Below, in pieces: positions 43,165 through 54,357 of a stretch of 64,000 nucleotides of DNA (position 1 is its first letter; each line of letters opens with the position of its first letter). Source of the DNA: Certhia americana. Taxonomy: Eukaryota > Chordata > Aves > Passeriformes > Certhiidae. Location of the stretch: the NCBI GenBank assembly GCA_018697195.1, contig CM031879.1, positions 45,222,513-45,286,512 of the forward strand, read 5' to 3'. Position numbers and translations under genes: made by a program. Under the pieces are notes generated by a model, which saw only the letters and a list, made by a program, of their open reading frames with translations, ran no database searches and had not been told where the DNA came from.

Positions 43165-45988
43165 CTAATTCCAAGAGAAATCCAATTTGCAATTTCTCAT
43201 AATTTCTCCTTTCCAGTGCTTAAGCTTTTGCCTCATTTGTCTGGTTCCTTACTATCTTGCTGTTTTAGTTTTAATGCCTATTTTCTCCTGCTTAACTAAA
43301 AGTTTGCCAGATGGCACTGGGACCAATGATTTACCAGTATCTAGGTAGATGAGGGTGACCAGATCTTCTGAGTCCTGATTTCTTTCAGAGTTCAGCATGT
43401 CATAGGGCTGAAAACTTAAATTACCCTGAAGGGTGGTAGACAAGAGCAAGAAATGCCCTCCTGTTTTCACTACTTTTCAAAGGTTTTTCCTGGTCATGTG
43501 CCCTTCACCTTGAGGACAGTTCAAGATTGCTGCTCTGAGGATCAACAACTGCTTGTACAGGAACAAAAGCACCATGGTACCTCCTTGCCACAGTGAAGTC
43601 TGAACCTTTCCCAAACTCATGGAGCACTGTGGGAGCTAAAGATAATACCCTTTGACAGGAGCTGCTCACTGTTCTCTGTCCAAACAGTGGGGGTTCTTTA
43701 TCTCCATGGATATGCTATCATTTTCATTTTGGGCCAGAAGCCCAAATCCCAGTACAGCAGTCACATGCCCTGGGCTGCCCAGTGCTGCTGTGAGTCCGAT
43801 GTGAACAGAGGTTTGGGTTTGTGTATGCCAACTCTTTGCCTCATAGTGTGTGCCACTTTGGGGGGCTTTGGTGCTGACACCTTTGTTATGTGGATTTTCA
43901 GCCTGATATTAGTGGGCCGTTAAGAGGGGGCATCAGTTGTAAAAGCAACATGAAATGAATGGGAGAAGGCTCCTGGCCTACTGTTCCCTGTGGAAGAACA
44001 AATGTCCTAGCTAGCACTGTGGCTTGAGAAAAGCACAGGCAGAAAAGGAGGGGGTGAAAGGCAGAGGAGTTCTTGCAACAAAGAAGGAGTCTGGAGTTTG
44101 TTCTCGTATCTGTCTACTCACTGCTCCTAGGTACAGAAAGGCAACCTGGATGTGGCTGTATCCCCAGTAGCTACTGTGTGTGCTCTGGCTCTCTCCCTTT
44201 TGGCTCAGTTCTTTGATGTTGCTGGCTTCCTGGCTGTGGGCAGAAGGTGGTTCTGATGGTAGCCTGGGGGTGGATCAAGAGTGGGAGAGGGGAGGAGTCA
44301 CTGATCTATGCTAATAAATAAAAGGTGCCTCTTCTACCGTCCAGGGTCCAAGACGCCAGGAGAGCTGCCCCCTGAGACAAGAGCTGCAGACTGGCAGGGA
44401 AGCAACAGCTTAGTGAGTATGCAGGAACTGCCTTGCTTTTCCTGGACAGCTGCTTGTGATTGTTGCCTTGCTGGTGCTTCACTGCTGTAAAATGTTAGTG
44501 AGTGTTCACTACAGTGTGTATAGTGTTGTGATTTTCCAATCCAGCAGCAGACACATCAGGGCTGTTTTTCGTATTCCTCCTTTATTTGTGAGTCAACAGA
44601 GATTTCCCTGGTATGTGCAGATTTGTCTTAGCTCCTTTCTGTATTTCTAAGCAGTGGATGCTGCAAGAAAACAGAGGGATTTGGCTCACTGTGCTGCATG
44701 GTATGTTACTCCCAGGGTAGCCCACTGTTGTTGGGTAGAGGAGACGTGTGCTGGGAAAGTATGGAGTGCAGGGGGAGTAGAAAGGAGTACTTCTGCAAGA
44801 GGAAGCATTCCCCGAAGGAGATTTGTTGGGCTGTGTAGCTGGCATGTTCATTCATCCCTTGAAAAATGTATTGCCTCTGTGGTGAAAAATGAAACATTGG
44901 GATTAAGGTGGTGTTTGTGGCTGTTCTCCTGTGGTTGATGACAGGGTATGCTCCAGGCATTCTGGGATCAGAGTCCTCTGAAATGGGAGCAGAGTCTTCT
45001 ACAGAGCAGAAAACTCTGCCCTGAGTGAAGACAAATAAAGAGGGTTTGGCTGGAAAGCGTGTTGAAGTTTCCCACTGGGCAGCCTCACTTCATTCCAAAG
45101 TACACCCAACATCTTCCTCTCTGTGTCCCACTGCTTTCCCACTGGGGTCTGTCCTCCAGCCTCTCCCTCATGTTTTCCTTTCTTAGCAGCTACTGTACAA
45201 GACATTTGGGAAACCTATAAAATTCACAATCAACCATGGTTCCAAAACTTCTAAATTCTAGAAATGAAAAGGAAAATTTCCTTAAATGAAAGAGAGTTTC
45301 CTTAAAGAAACTGGAGTGGCAGGGTACAGAGCAGCAGCAGCAAAGTCTCAGCTCCCCTTTGACCTTGTGTCTACAGCAAACTTATGGCTTTTCCCAAAAT
45401 TTTCCTCCTCATTTCAGGCTAAGCACTGAACAGGCAAGAGTGGATGTGTATGGGGGGCCTTGATGGTGCAGGACTGGGCTGCTCTCCGCATGGGGTGGGT
45501 TAACAGGGATGAAGAGCAATTCTTTCTCTTTGGTCTGAAGTTGAAGTCCCTGGTCAGTTTTTCTTCCTGAGATAGGAGACTTCAGGAAAGGGTCATGAGT
45601 TTGGGATTGAAAGGGTAAATTGCAAAGCCCAGAGTAATGTTTTTTCAATGAATTTCACTCCTCACTGATGAAGTGTTAGGCTCTGATGATATGTCCCTGT
45701 AGTTCTTGGCTGCGTTACTTTCAGTGCAGCTTCACTCTGGCCTCTAGAGGTGACAGCAGTGACAACAACACAGTGGTTTGGGGAGAATGGTCTGCACCCA
45801 GAGTGCATTCACTTTGCATCCTGCCAGTGAGAAATCCTGATACCTGAATATACACATAGACAAAATAGGCAGTAGTCGCAGCTTGGATGAGACATAAAGA
45901 TGGTTCTTGTGCCCTAGGTTCATCCCCGGGCAGTATGGGGTCTCAGCCTCATCACTGCCACTGTGGGGGGGGTGACAGGCAGTGGGTA

Positions 45989-46056
45989 CCCACCCTCCCT
46001 CCTTCCCTTGCCTCTTGCCTCCCTCCCTCTCTTCCCTCTGTCCTTTTCACCCAGCT
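45989..46056 (+). repeat. Polypyrimidine tract
   Basis: A run almost free of purines, built from CCCTCCCT, CTTCCC and TTGCCTC words, lies about 1.1 kb upstream of MGP. Such tracts can adopt triplex structure in vitro; no role is shown here. Confidence 0.7.
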
Positions 46057-47149
46057 GGGATAACCATCTCTGTAACTCCTTTTCTCTTTCACTGTTTTCT
46101 ACTGTTCCAAGAGTTGGGGTGTGAAACATCTGATGTTTTGTCCACCTCTGCTGCCCATGATATTAGATCCAGTCAAACTCTTTTAGGTGTTAAAAGCAAG
46201 GTAATTATCCCTGAGACTGCTAGCGTTAAAGATTCATCCCAGATGAAAAGCCTTACATCGACATGTGTCTTTGATGCCCAGTGAGACAAGGACTGATAGT
46301 GCTAGACCAGAGAGGGAAGTGTTTGCCTCTGACTCCATCAAGATGTTGTCCTTTGGGCTGCAAGAGGAGTCTAGGGTCAGCACCAGAGTGAGAGCCTTCA
46401 ATGATAAAGTTCTGGGTGCTGCTGTCATCTCAATGCAAAAATTATGATCCTGCCAGCAGAGGGATTCTTTCAGGTTGCTGCTTGTCACTCCTGAAGCAAT
46501 AAAGTAGGAGATGAAATGGGGCAGCAGGGTTGTATTCCTCCTCTGACAGCTGTCAGGCTGGCATTGCAGCAGAGGCCAGCTGGAGAGAGGGGGACTGAGT
46601 GGGACAGGAGTGTTTGAAGCCTCATGCTCCCTGTCTCCATCGGCAAAGCTGACAGAAGAGTTTGGGCTGGTTGTATCCAGACAGAGTATGCTGAGAGCAA
46701 AGAGAGCAGATCAGAGGAAAAATCAGAAAAACAAACATTTATATTTGGGATGAACGTACACCTCTGCTTTGGGCCCCTGGCAGCCCACAAAATTCTTTCC
46801 ACTTGCCTAGGCCAACTTTTCTGAGTGTGGAGTGCTAGTGACATGTTTGCCTCTGGATTATGTCCCCCAGCCCTGAACTATGAGAAGAAGGGGGCATGCC
46901 CCTTCCTTCCCAAAACCTAATCCAGTCTGCTAATAGAGGATGTTTTGTAATAGCTCCAAGAAGATTGTGTACCAGCTAGCTGTCACCTTGCCCAGGCTCT
47001 TTCAGGGGCTCCCTCCTAGCTCTGTTTTCATAATAAACATTCCACTGCTAATTTTGCAGTCAGCCCAGGATCTCCAGCTACCCTCAGTAAGAAGAGAGCA
47101 AAACACAGTGAGAAAGACAGAGTGAGAGATTCCTCCCTGCACTGGCACA

Positions 47150-47210
47150 ATGCGCACTCTCGTCATCCTTACGCTCCTGGCTGTCTTGGTGATGGCTGCC
47201 ACTTGCTATG
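47150..47210 (+). CDS. MGP: MGP exon 1, signal peptide
   Basis: The ATG at 47150 opens [20 protein letters not shown]. The donor GTAGGT is at 47211, phase 1. Confidence 0.96.
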
Positions 47211-50200
47211 GTAGGTGACCTTTATTACTGAAATGAATGAATGAAAACTCCAAAACTGTAGAAATTTATGAGTCTGTTCAGATGTTTGTTACTTAACTTT
47301 GTTTGTGTCTTCTCTGCCCTTAACTTGATCTCTTGCCTGCTTTCCTGCCCTTGTGTCAGATCCTCCTAGCCCTGATCCAGAGCTGTAATTTCCAGTCATT
47401 GGAATTTACGGTCCAGGATGCTTCAGCTGCTTCCTCTCTGTTCCAGCTCACCTCACAGACTGCTCCTCTTTTTGTCCTTTTGTTGTTTGAACTATAATAA
47501 GAGTCCTGATTCCTTGCTAATCAGAAGATCTCTTTTTCCTTTTGTAATATTATCCCCTTTTTCCTGTGAGGCACACAGTTCCATATTTGTGGAATTAAGA
47601 TGCTGCTTCATGCAAGAGTCAAGTGCATTTCACTGTGCTAATCCATTCTCTAAGAACACATGTAAGCTTTGAAGGTGAATTGGTATCCACTGTAGTATCA
47701 GGAGCAGAAGGTGAGGAGCTATGCTGGAGAATCAGGCTGAATGACCAAGCATGAGCCTGGAAGAACTGACTAAATCACCACGCTCTGTAGCTCTGTATTA
47801 CACTCCTGAGCACCTTAAACTCCTCATATAAATTCTAGGTGACACCACTGATCCCTTTCTTTTCCCTTTAAACATGTGCCTTAAAACCTGGCTTCTCTGA
47901 TTTCTATGTTTTCTATTGATCTGTAGTATATAAAATATTGAATCCCATCAATACAGTGTTATAATATGTTTCATTCTTTCTTTCCCCAGAGTCCCATGAG
48001 AGCATGGAGTCCCATGAGTATCTCAGTAAGAGACTGCTTTACTATTTTATTGAATTTGAAGAGTGCTACAGACATGTCCAAGATCATTTACTCATACTCC
48101 TACTAGGGATAAAAACTACTGAGCCCAGGGAAATTGTATTTACTAAGTGATGGATTTTCTGAATGAAAAGGGAGAGAGTTAAAAGAAGACTTCACATGTT
48201 ACGGCACATGTGAAACTCACACCAATTTGCATAGAATGTAATGAGACTTGGAAAACAAAATTTGAAAGCAGAGCTCAGGTCTCTATTATGTGTACTGAAA
48301 CCAGGTTAACTGACACTAGAAAAGGACTTTGCTCAAAAAACTCTGGGATGAGTATGGAAAAAGGTACTGTGGAAGCCACTTACAGAATTTATTCTCCCCG
48401 AAGAACTAGGAGAGCCTTACTCTAAGCACTCTAAGCCTTGGAAGCAGGCAGGGTGGGTGACAGGGAGGGATCCTTTGTCTGGAAGAGGGGTTGTCACAAG
48501 AAATGCATGAAAAGGGTGAAGAACCTCACTTTGGAACAAGCAATATCCTGGAGAGGTTAGACAACAGGTGAATCCAAACTGAAAAGGAATTAGGACATCT
48601 AGAAGAAGAACTTCACAAAGCAGATAGTCACCAACACAAAATCACATGTGGAAGCCAATATCAATGACATCCACAGACTCCTGAACTCTGCAACAGGACT
48701 GTGATGTTTCTTAAAGTCAGAAGGGATTTTCAGGCCCCTCAGTCCAAAACTGCCACACAGACTTCTCAATGACTGTCTAACCTTGGAGGCAGAGAGACTT
48801 ACTCAGGCCTTTCCTGTGCACAATTGCACAATTCTTGTAGCTCTTCTGGGAGAGCTCAGATGTCCCATGGTCTGTGTAGCTTGGTGCCCACCTCTTCTGG
48901 GCCAAGCCCCACTCACTCAGAGGGACTGTGGCAGCAAAATCACAGTAATGTCCCCACGGGTGATTTGAATAACAGCGGAACAAGAGCAGCATGGACATTT
49001 CTGTACAGGCTGTGCCAGCCACTGGGAGAGCCTGTCCATGAACTAGCCAGGGTACAGGAAGGAATATTAAAAGGTCCTGGATTTCATTGTACATGGGAGG
49101 GCAGGGCAAGGAGGCTGTTACAAAGAAGAAAGCTAGCTTTTGTTGAAATCTGACATTAAAAATGTGCCATTCTGAATAACCGTTTGCCTTCTCAGATCCC
49201 TTCCTCAACAGGCGAAGGGCCAATGACTTCATACAAGCTGACACAAGATTAAGAGCCATCACTCAGGAGAGGTAAGTCATGGCCTCAGGACACTGAGGTT
49301 GAGAGTGGGAAGAGATTTGTCCTTGCCAAGCACAGGCTGGTACCAGGAGTGGCAGTCATAGTGATTTATGAGAAGCCTCAGTCCCTCTTTTAATGTGAGG
49401 TAGCACTTAAGTCCCCAGTCCCAGGAAAAGCAAGAATTCAGGTAACAGAGAGTGGGTCCTTTGATTTGGAGACATGCCACATACTGAGAAGACTGATTAA
49501 TTTTTCTGAAGGAAGCATCATCAGAAGGAGAGAGAATGAGTGTGGGAGGGTCTGAAAGAAAGCTCAGTTTGATATATTATTCTAGTCCTCAGATCTCATG
49601 CAGAACTTGCATGACCTGTTCTAAATCAAAGGGCCATCTGAGGGCCTCCTTGCCTCATTTATAAAATACAGAAATAGCCAATTTAATGCCTTATTCAAGG
49701 CTTGTGAAAATAGAGACAGAAGCACAGAAATCATCTCTTAGTGAGACATAAGGCAAACCTTCTCCTCAGTAGGTGACCTCTTAGGAGAATATTTCAGGTC
49801 TTTTTTCTACTGATATGTTTGGGAAGGATCAGAAGAGCTGAAGAGAGAAGGCTAGGGAAGGCTGCAAAGGCAGGACCCTTCCTCACGCTGAGGCAGGAGG
49901 TTTTCCCCTCTCCCCACCACCTTACTTACACCCAAATAAAAGGTTGCCTAAGGAGGCAAAACATTCCTGCCTAGTCATATCACTCCTTGGGCGTGGTAAA
50001 CACATAAACTGGCATGCTAAGAACTCTGTAGCTGCAAGATGGACTCTGATGGTGGATCCTTAATCCCAGTGGGGAAATTTGGGGCAGGAAGGGGCTGTAG
50101 ACAGATATTTAAGATGACAGAACTTACCCCTCTTCTCTCCTACTTTTCCAGGATCAGGGAGCGTAGCAAGGCACCCCAGGAGCATCAGAGGGAGCTCTGC

Positions 50201-50290
50201 GAGGACTACTACCCCTGTGAAATGTATGCCTTTCGCCATGGCTATGCTGCTGCTTACAAACACTATTTTGGGAGGAGGAGAACTAAGTAA
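47150..50290 (+). CDS. MGP: Matrix Gla protein precursor, complete
   Basis: This is a secreted vitamin-K-dependent inhibitor of cartilage and vessel calcification that also binds BMPs. Coding exons 47150-47210, 47990-48025, 49196-49271 and 50152-50290 join to 103 aa, the same length as human. The signal peptide is residues 1-19. Mature residues start [11 protein letters not shown], with SxE motifs that FAM20C phosphorylates in mammals. The ANxF gamma-carboxylase docking motif is ANDF (41-44). All Gla sites line up with human: E21, E57, E61, E68 and E72. The disulfide Cys are C74 and C80. The basic tail GRRRTK is present. One Tyr is inserted after HE relative to human. There is no furin site between docking motif and Gla domain, as usual for MGP. 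Intron phases are 1, 1, 2. Confidence 0.98.
47990..48025 (+). CDS. MGP: MGP exon 2, phosphoserine segment
   Basis: This 36-nt micro-exon encodes [12 protein letters not shown], three overlapping SxE sites. The acceptor is TTCCCCAG and the donor GTAAGA is at 48026. Both ends are phase 1, so skipping it would keep frame. Confidence 0.95.
49196..49271 (+). CDS. MGP: MGP exon 3, carboxylase docking segment
   Basis: The acceptor is TTCTCAG and the donor GTAAGT is at 49272. It encodes [20 protein letters not shown] and AITQE, containing the ANDF docking motif and the first Gla of the domain. Confidence 0.96.
50152..50290 (+). CDS. MGP: MGP exon 4, Gla domain and stop
   Basis: The acceptor is TTTTCCAG. 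It encodes [20 protein letters not shown] then [20 protein letters not shown] and RRRTK, with TAA at 50288-50290. It carries three of the four core Gla residues and both Cys. Confidence 0.97.
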
Positions 50291-50504
50291 AGGATGACCT
50301 GTCCCAACCCTGGGGCCTGGAGTCCAGGGTATCCTCCTCAAAATAGCAATGGCTCTGAAACATATTCAGTTGCTTGTACCCCTGTATGTTATCCTGCCTG
50401 CTGCTTCTCTCCCATGTAGCCATGGATTCCTACACTGTGTTAATTAGTGCTGAGCTGATGTAGCAGAGATCACAGAGAGTTCAGGATGTGGGTGTTTACT
50501 ACGA

Positions 50505-50510
50505 AATAAA
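50505..50510 (+). terminator. MGP: MGP polyadenylation signal
   Basis: AATAAA lies 215 nt after the stop, matching the short 3' UTR usual for this gene. Confidence 0.8.
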
Positions 50511-50529
50511 TTGCTGGTTTGATACTATC

Positions 50530-53500
50530 TTCTCATGACTCACAGTATTTTGGAAGGGGGGTATGCAGTTTTCCATGTAGGAACTGAATTTGTTCTGAAC
50601 ATTCATTCTGCTGCTGGTTATGGGAAAAATTTCATTACTTTGCAAGCATATGGCTCTGGAAGAATCTATAATGTTCGTGTTCCATGTTCTACAAGTGGCT
50701 TCTCTCAGAGGTTACTGGACAGTTTCAGCTCCAAGTCTTAAAACATCTAAAAACAGTGGGGTTTTCAGAAAGCAGATGCACTTTTTGAAAATCAAATCTT
50801 TCCTTAGTTGAAGAAACAAAATCCAGAGGGCACCTGTTTAATCTTAAACAAAGCTGGGGTGGGAGTTGGTGACAGGAAAAGCCTGTAAATTGCCTCTTGT
50901 TTATCCAGCTATCATCAGGTCCTGATGTTAGGCGCTCCTTTAGAAAGGAGTGTGTGGTCCAGGCTTAACTTGTATTTCCTTTTGCAATCTCCTTTCAAAA
51001 CTTTTCCACTTGAAACTACACTGGTAGCACTTGAAAGCTGCAGAAATAAAAGCTGGACAGAGGCTCCTGTTGGTAAATAAACAGAAAAAAGGAATCCGAT
51101 GTTTGGGGTCAGGCCCAACTTTGTCCAAATAGAACGGTTTCATTTTACTGTTCACAAATCATTTGAAATCAAGACGTGGCTAGACCCTGTGCACAAGTTA
51201 CTGAGCACCCCCCAGACCTCTGAGGAGTGAGCACGGCTGCATTCTGCTCACCATCATCAGGGCCTGTCCCCAGGCCAAAAGGCACCGGTGCTGACATGTC
51301 CAGGAATTCAATGCTGCTCTGGGCTTGACAGCAGCCACAGCAGCTGGGACAGCCCTTGGTGTGATTTGTGTAGGAGACACAGCATCTATCTCAGCTCAAC
51401 ACAGATGGCTTCAACATTCACATCTCCAGGTTTACACAGGCACCTGCAAATTATAGAAGCTGGAAAGATACATGGCATGCAATCAAAGTCAGTGATGTAT
51501 AAAGTATCAAACTGTTGACTAATCTGTGAAATTAAGTCTTGAGCCAAATCTACCTGGCCCATTAGAAACATGCATCTCCTTCCAAAACATGCTTCCAAGG
51601 TTTTGCCAGCTTTGAAACTGAATTTTGGAAAGAAATGTGATTTATTTATTGAAAACACTTCTGATAGGAAACTCTCCCCTGACAGTTGCTGAAGTTTTGT
51701 CCAGAAGAAAGAGTGAAAGAGAAATAATTTCAAGGAAAAAACCTGTACAGATTAGGCATATTTACACACACTTTTTCTCTATGTTCTCAAGTAATGTTCT
51801 CAAGTCTTGTGATCACCAACCAGAGCAAACTCACAAATGCTAAAACCAACAAGTCTGCAGTGCCTGGGTTTGACTTGACACTGTGACACCGCCACAACAG
51901 AAGGAACAAGGTGTAGTGCTGTCTGGGTTTGTGTCCAGAAATATCCAGTGATTCCAATCCCCAGTTAACCAGTATAAATAATGAAGAAACCAGAGATTTC
52001 TGTGGTATTTCACTAGCCTAAGCAACAACCAAACAGATTTCAGAGACTACGTGCTGGTTAGAAAGCTTGGGAAAAGATGAAAGGATAAATAAAGCTGTTT
52101 GGATTACTAGAATTGTACATTTATTTATTTGTATTATTTCAAGTATTCTCCTTCCTAGAATACCTATTATTTTTAGATGTTTATTTACTTTTTAACTGTT
52201 GCTCTTTTGCTGGAATAACATATACACAAGACCTTTTGCTGGACATTATTAGTATATATAGTCAGCTTTCTTGGACTGTAGTAAAGTTAACAGGGACAGA
52301 AGTTGGGGTTTATTTTAATCCTGAGAATTCTCTAAGTACAAGACAGTGTTTCTAAGAATTGAGAAAGCTCCTGATTTTCCTTGGGAGTCGCCTAAACTTT
52401 ACTTCTCTAATCCTGCACATGGGTCTGAGGAGGACAGGATATGAGGTAGAGGAAGATTATGTCTCTGCTACCAGAAAAATGAGCATACTTGATTTAAAAA
52501 GATAAAAAACAACTACACAAACTTGGTCACTTGGTCTATTCAACCAGAAGGGGACATTGCAGTGTACAACATCCTCCTAAGGGGGAGTGGAGGGGCAGCA
52601 CTGACCTCTGCTCTCTGGTGATCAGTGATAGCACTCAAGGGAACAGCTGGAACTGTGTCAGGAGAGGTTCAGGTCAGACATCAGGAAAAGGTTCTTCACC
52701 CAGAGGGTGTTTGGGCACTCGAACAGCCCCCCAGGGAAGTGATCTCAGCACCAGCTTGAGAGAGCTCAAGAAACATTTGAAAAATGCCCTCAGGCACTGT
52801 CTCTTGAGGTGTCCTGTGCAGGGCCAGGAGCTGGACCTGATGATCCTTGTGGGTCCCTTCCAACTCAGCTTATCCTATGATTCTGTGGTTCCTATGCTAT
52901 TTGTGGGATGTGGTTTTGTTAACCTGGATAGTGGGTTTGGGGAGTGTGGGGTTATTGACACATAGCCCATGCAAGGCTCTTGTCATGCCAAGTAACTTCA
53001 GCCACTTGGGTCCTGAAGAATAAAACACTTTTGGAGTCTAAATGTTCACTTGACTTTTAGATAAGAGAAGAAGCCAAAATAAAGGTTCTAAATTATGAAG
53101 ATTTCCAGGAGAAAAATACAAAGATCTTCCCTCAAACTGACTTCCAAAGTTCCTAAAAGTCTAAAAATCTCATCTTTCTGAAGTGATTTGGTGAAACTGT
53201 TGAAACTGACTAAAAAACTGCTGTGTTAACTCTATGCAAACTGATTTACAGGTTTCTTTACCCTCAGGGTAAGGAATCAAGGTGGGGTGGAGGAAAAGGT
53301 CACTATTGTGTTCAGTCTCATTTGAGAAACTGCACATGAGAGAGCCCCATCACGTGAAAAGAATTGCTCTACTTCAGCATGTGCTGGTCTCTCTCCTGGC
53401 TTTCCAGCATGGCTGAATGACTCTCAAGTTTGTAAGAAAAATGATTTTTTAAATCCAGTTGTTTTTCTTCAACAGTCCCATTCAAAACCTCAGATAAAAT

Positions 53501-53640
53501 CTTCTGGAAATGCCCCGAGTCATGGGATGGTTGTCAAAATGACTGCCAGGACCCAGTATCTCCTGGCTCAAAGGACGGGCTTTGTTTTGGAGCGAAGACA
53601 CAGGAACACAAGCCAGATCCATGATCTCTCCAAGAAATCA
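50530..53640. other. Intergenic region between MGP and the osteocalcin-like gene
   Basis: About 3.1 kb without a recognised gene. It holds one CR1 copy at 52540-52895; the remainder is unremarkable single-copy sequence. Confidence 0.6.
52540..52895 (+). mobile_element. CR1 LINE 3' fragment
   Basis: The stretch carries classic CR1 phrases: CAGGAAAAGGTTCTTCACCC, CAGGGAAGTGATCTCAGCAC and GATGATCCTTGTGGGTCCCT. It ends in the octamer-like terminus CCTATGATTCTGTGG. It is 5'-truncated. Confidence 0.92.
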
Positions 53641-53645
53641 CAGGA

Positions 53646-53651
53646 TATAAA
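53646..53651 (+). promoter_or_regulatory. TATA box of the osteocalcin-like gene
   Basis: TATAAA in the context GGATATAAACTGCTG lies 92 bp before the ATG, predicting a start near 53676 and a 5' UTR of about 60 nt. Mammalian osteocalcin promoters have a similar GGTATAAA box. Confidence 0.65.
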
Positions 53652-53737
53652 CTGCTGCCCAAAAGCAAGCCCCGGAGAACTTCAATAACCTCCAGGAAAG
53701 CTCTGAGGTTAGGGAGACTAGACCAGCCAAAGAAGAC

Positions 53738-53804
53738 ATGAGGAGTCTGCTGGCATTGCTGATCGTGACTCTGGCCCTGGCAGCACTCTGCTGCTGTGAG
53801 AAAG
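53738..53804 (+). CDS. Osteocalcin-like exon 1, signal peptide
   Basis: The ATG at 53738 opens MRSLLALLIVTLALAALCCC, resembling the mammalian osteocalcin leader. The donor GTAAGG is at 53805, phase 1. Confidence 0.9.
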
Positions 53805-54314
53805 GTAAGGGGACATCTTCCCAGAAAGGTTCTCAGAGCACTGCTGAACTCTGCAGCTTGCTGTCAGCCTCCCTCCAGTCTGGGAGAGACACAGAGCCTT
53901 GGAGGGGAGGAGATGCACCAGCAGTCATTGCACAACTTCAGATCTCTGTTGGAGGGAGAGTCACGGATGAGAGAGAGCTTGGGAACAGAGACCCCCATCT
54001 TTTGCTGGGCATTTTCTTCTACTGGTCAACACCCACTCACCCCCACCTTAGTTGCATATTGAATTGCAGCAGAGAATTTGAATATTTTAATATGTTTAAG
54101 ATTTCAACTGGTTTAATCATTTAGTCTCTCTGTAAATGGTGGGTTATAACATAATAAATATAATAATATATTATAATATAAAAAATCTAATAAAACCATT
54201 TTGGGAGAAACAGACTTTCTATGTAAGTGGGGGGAGCTGGATCTGGCCACTCAGTGGTGGGATTCAGTTACAGGGGAGGATGACTCACAAGTGTAGAAGG
54301 ACTCACAAGCAGAC

Positions 54315-54357
<43 letters not shown>

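Larger units (their letters stand above)
29900..47140. other. Intergenic region between ERP27 and MGP
   Basis: No protein gene was recognised in these 17 kb on either strand. It contains CR1 fragments (32652-33145 and 39212-39350), microsatellites (40952-40998, 43105-43164), an AT-rich segment near 35215-35310, a pyrimidine tract (45989-46056) and a speculative promoter/exon near 44.3 kb. Distal regulatory elements of MGP are a reasonable expectation but cannot be seen directly. Confidence 0.6.
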
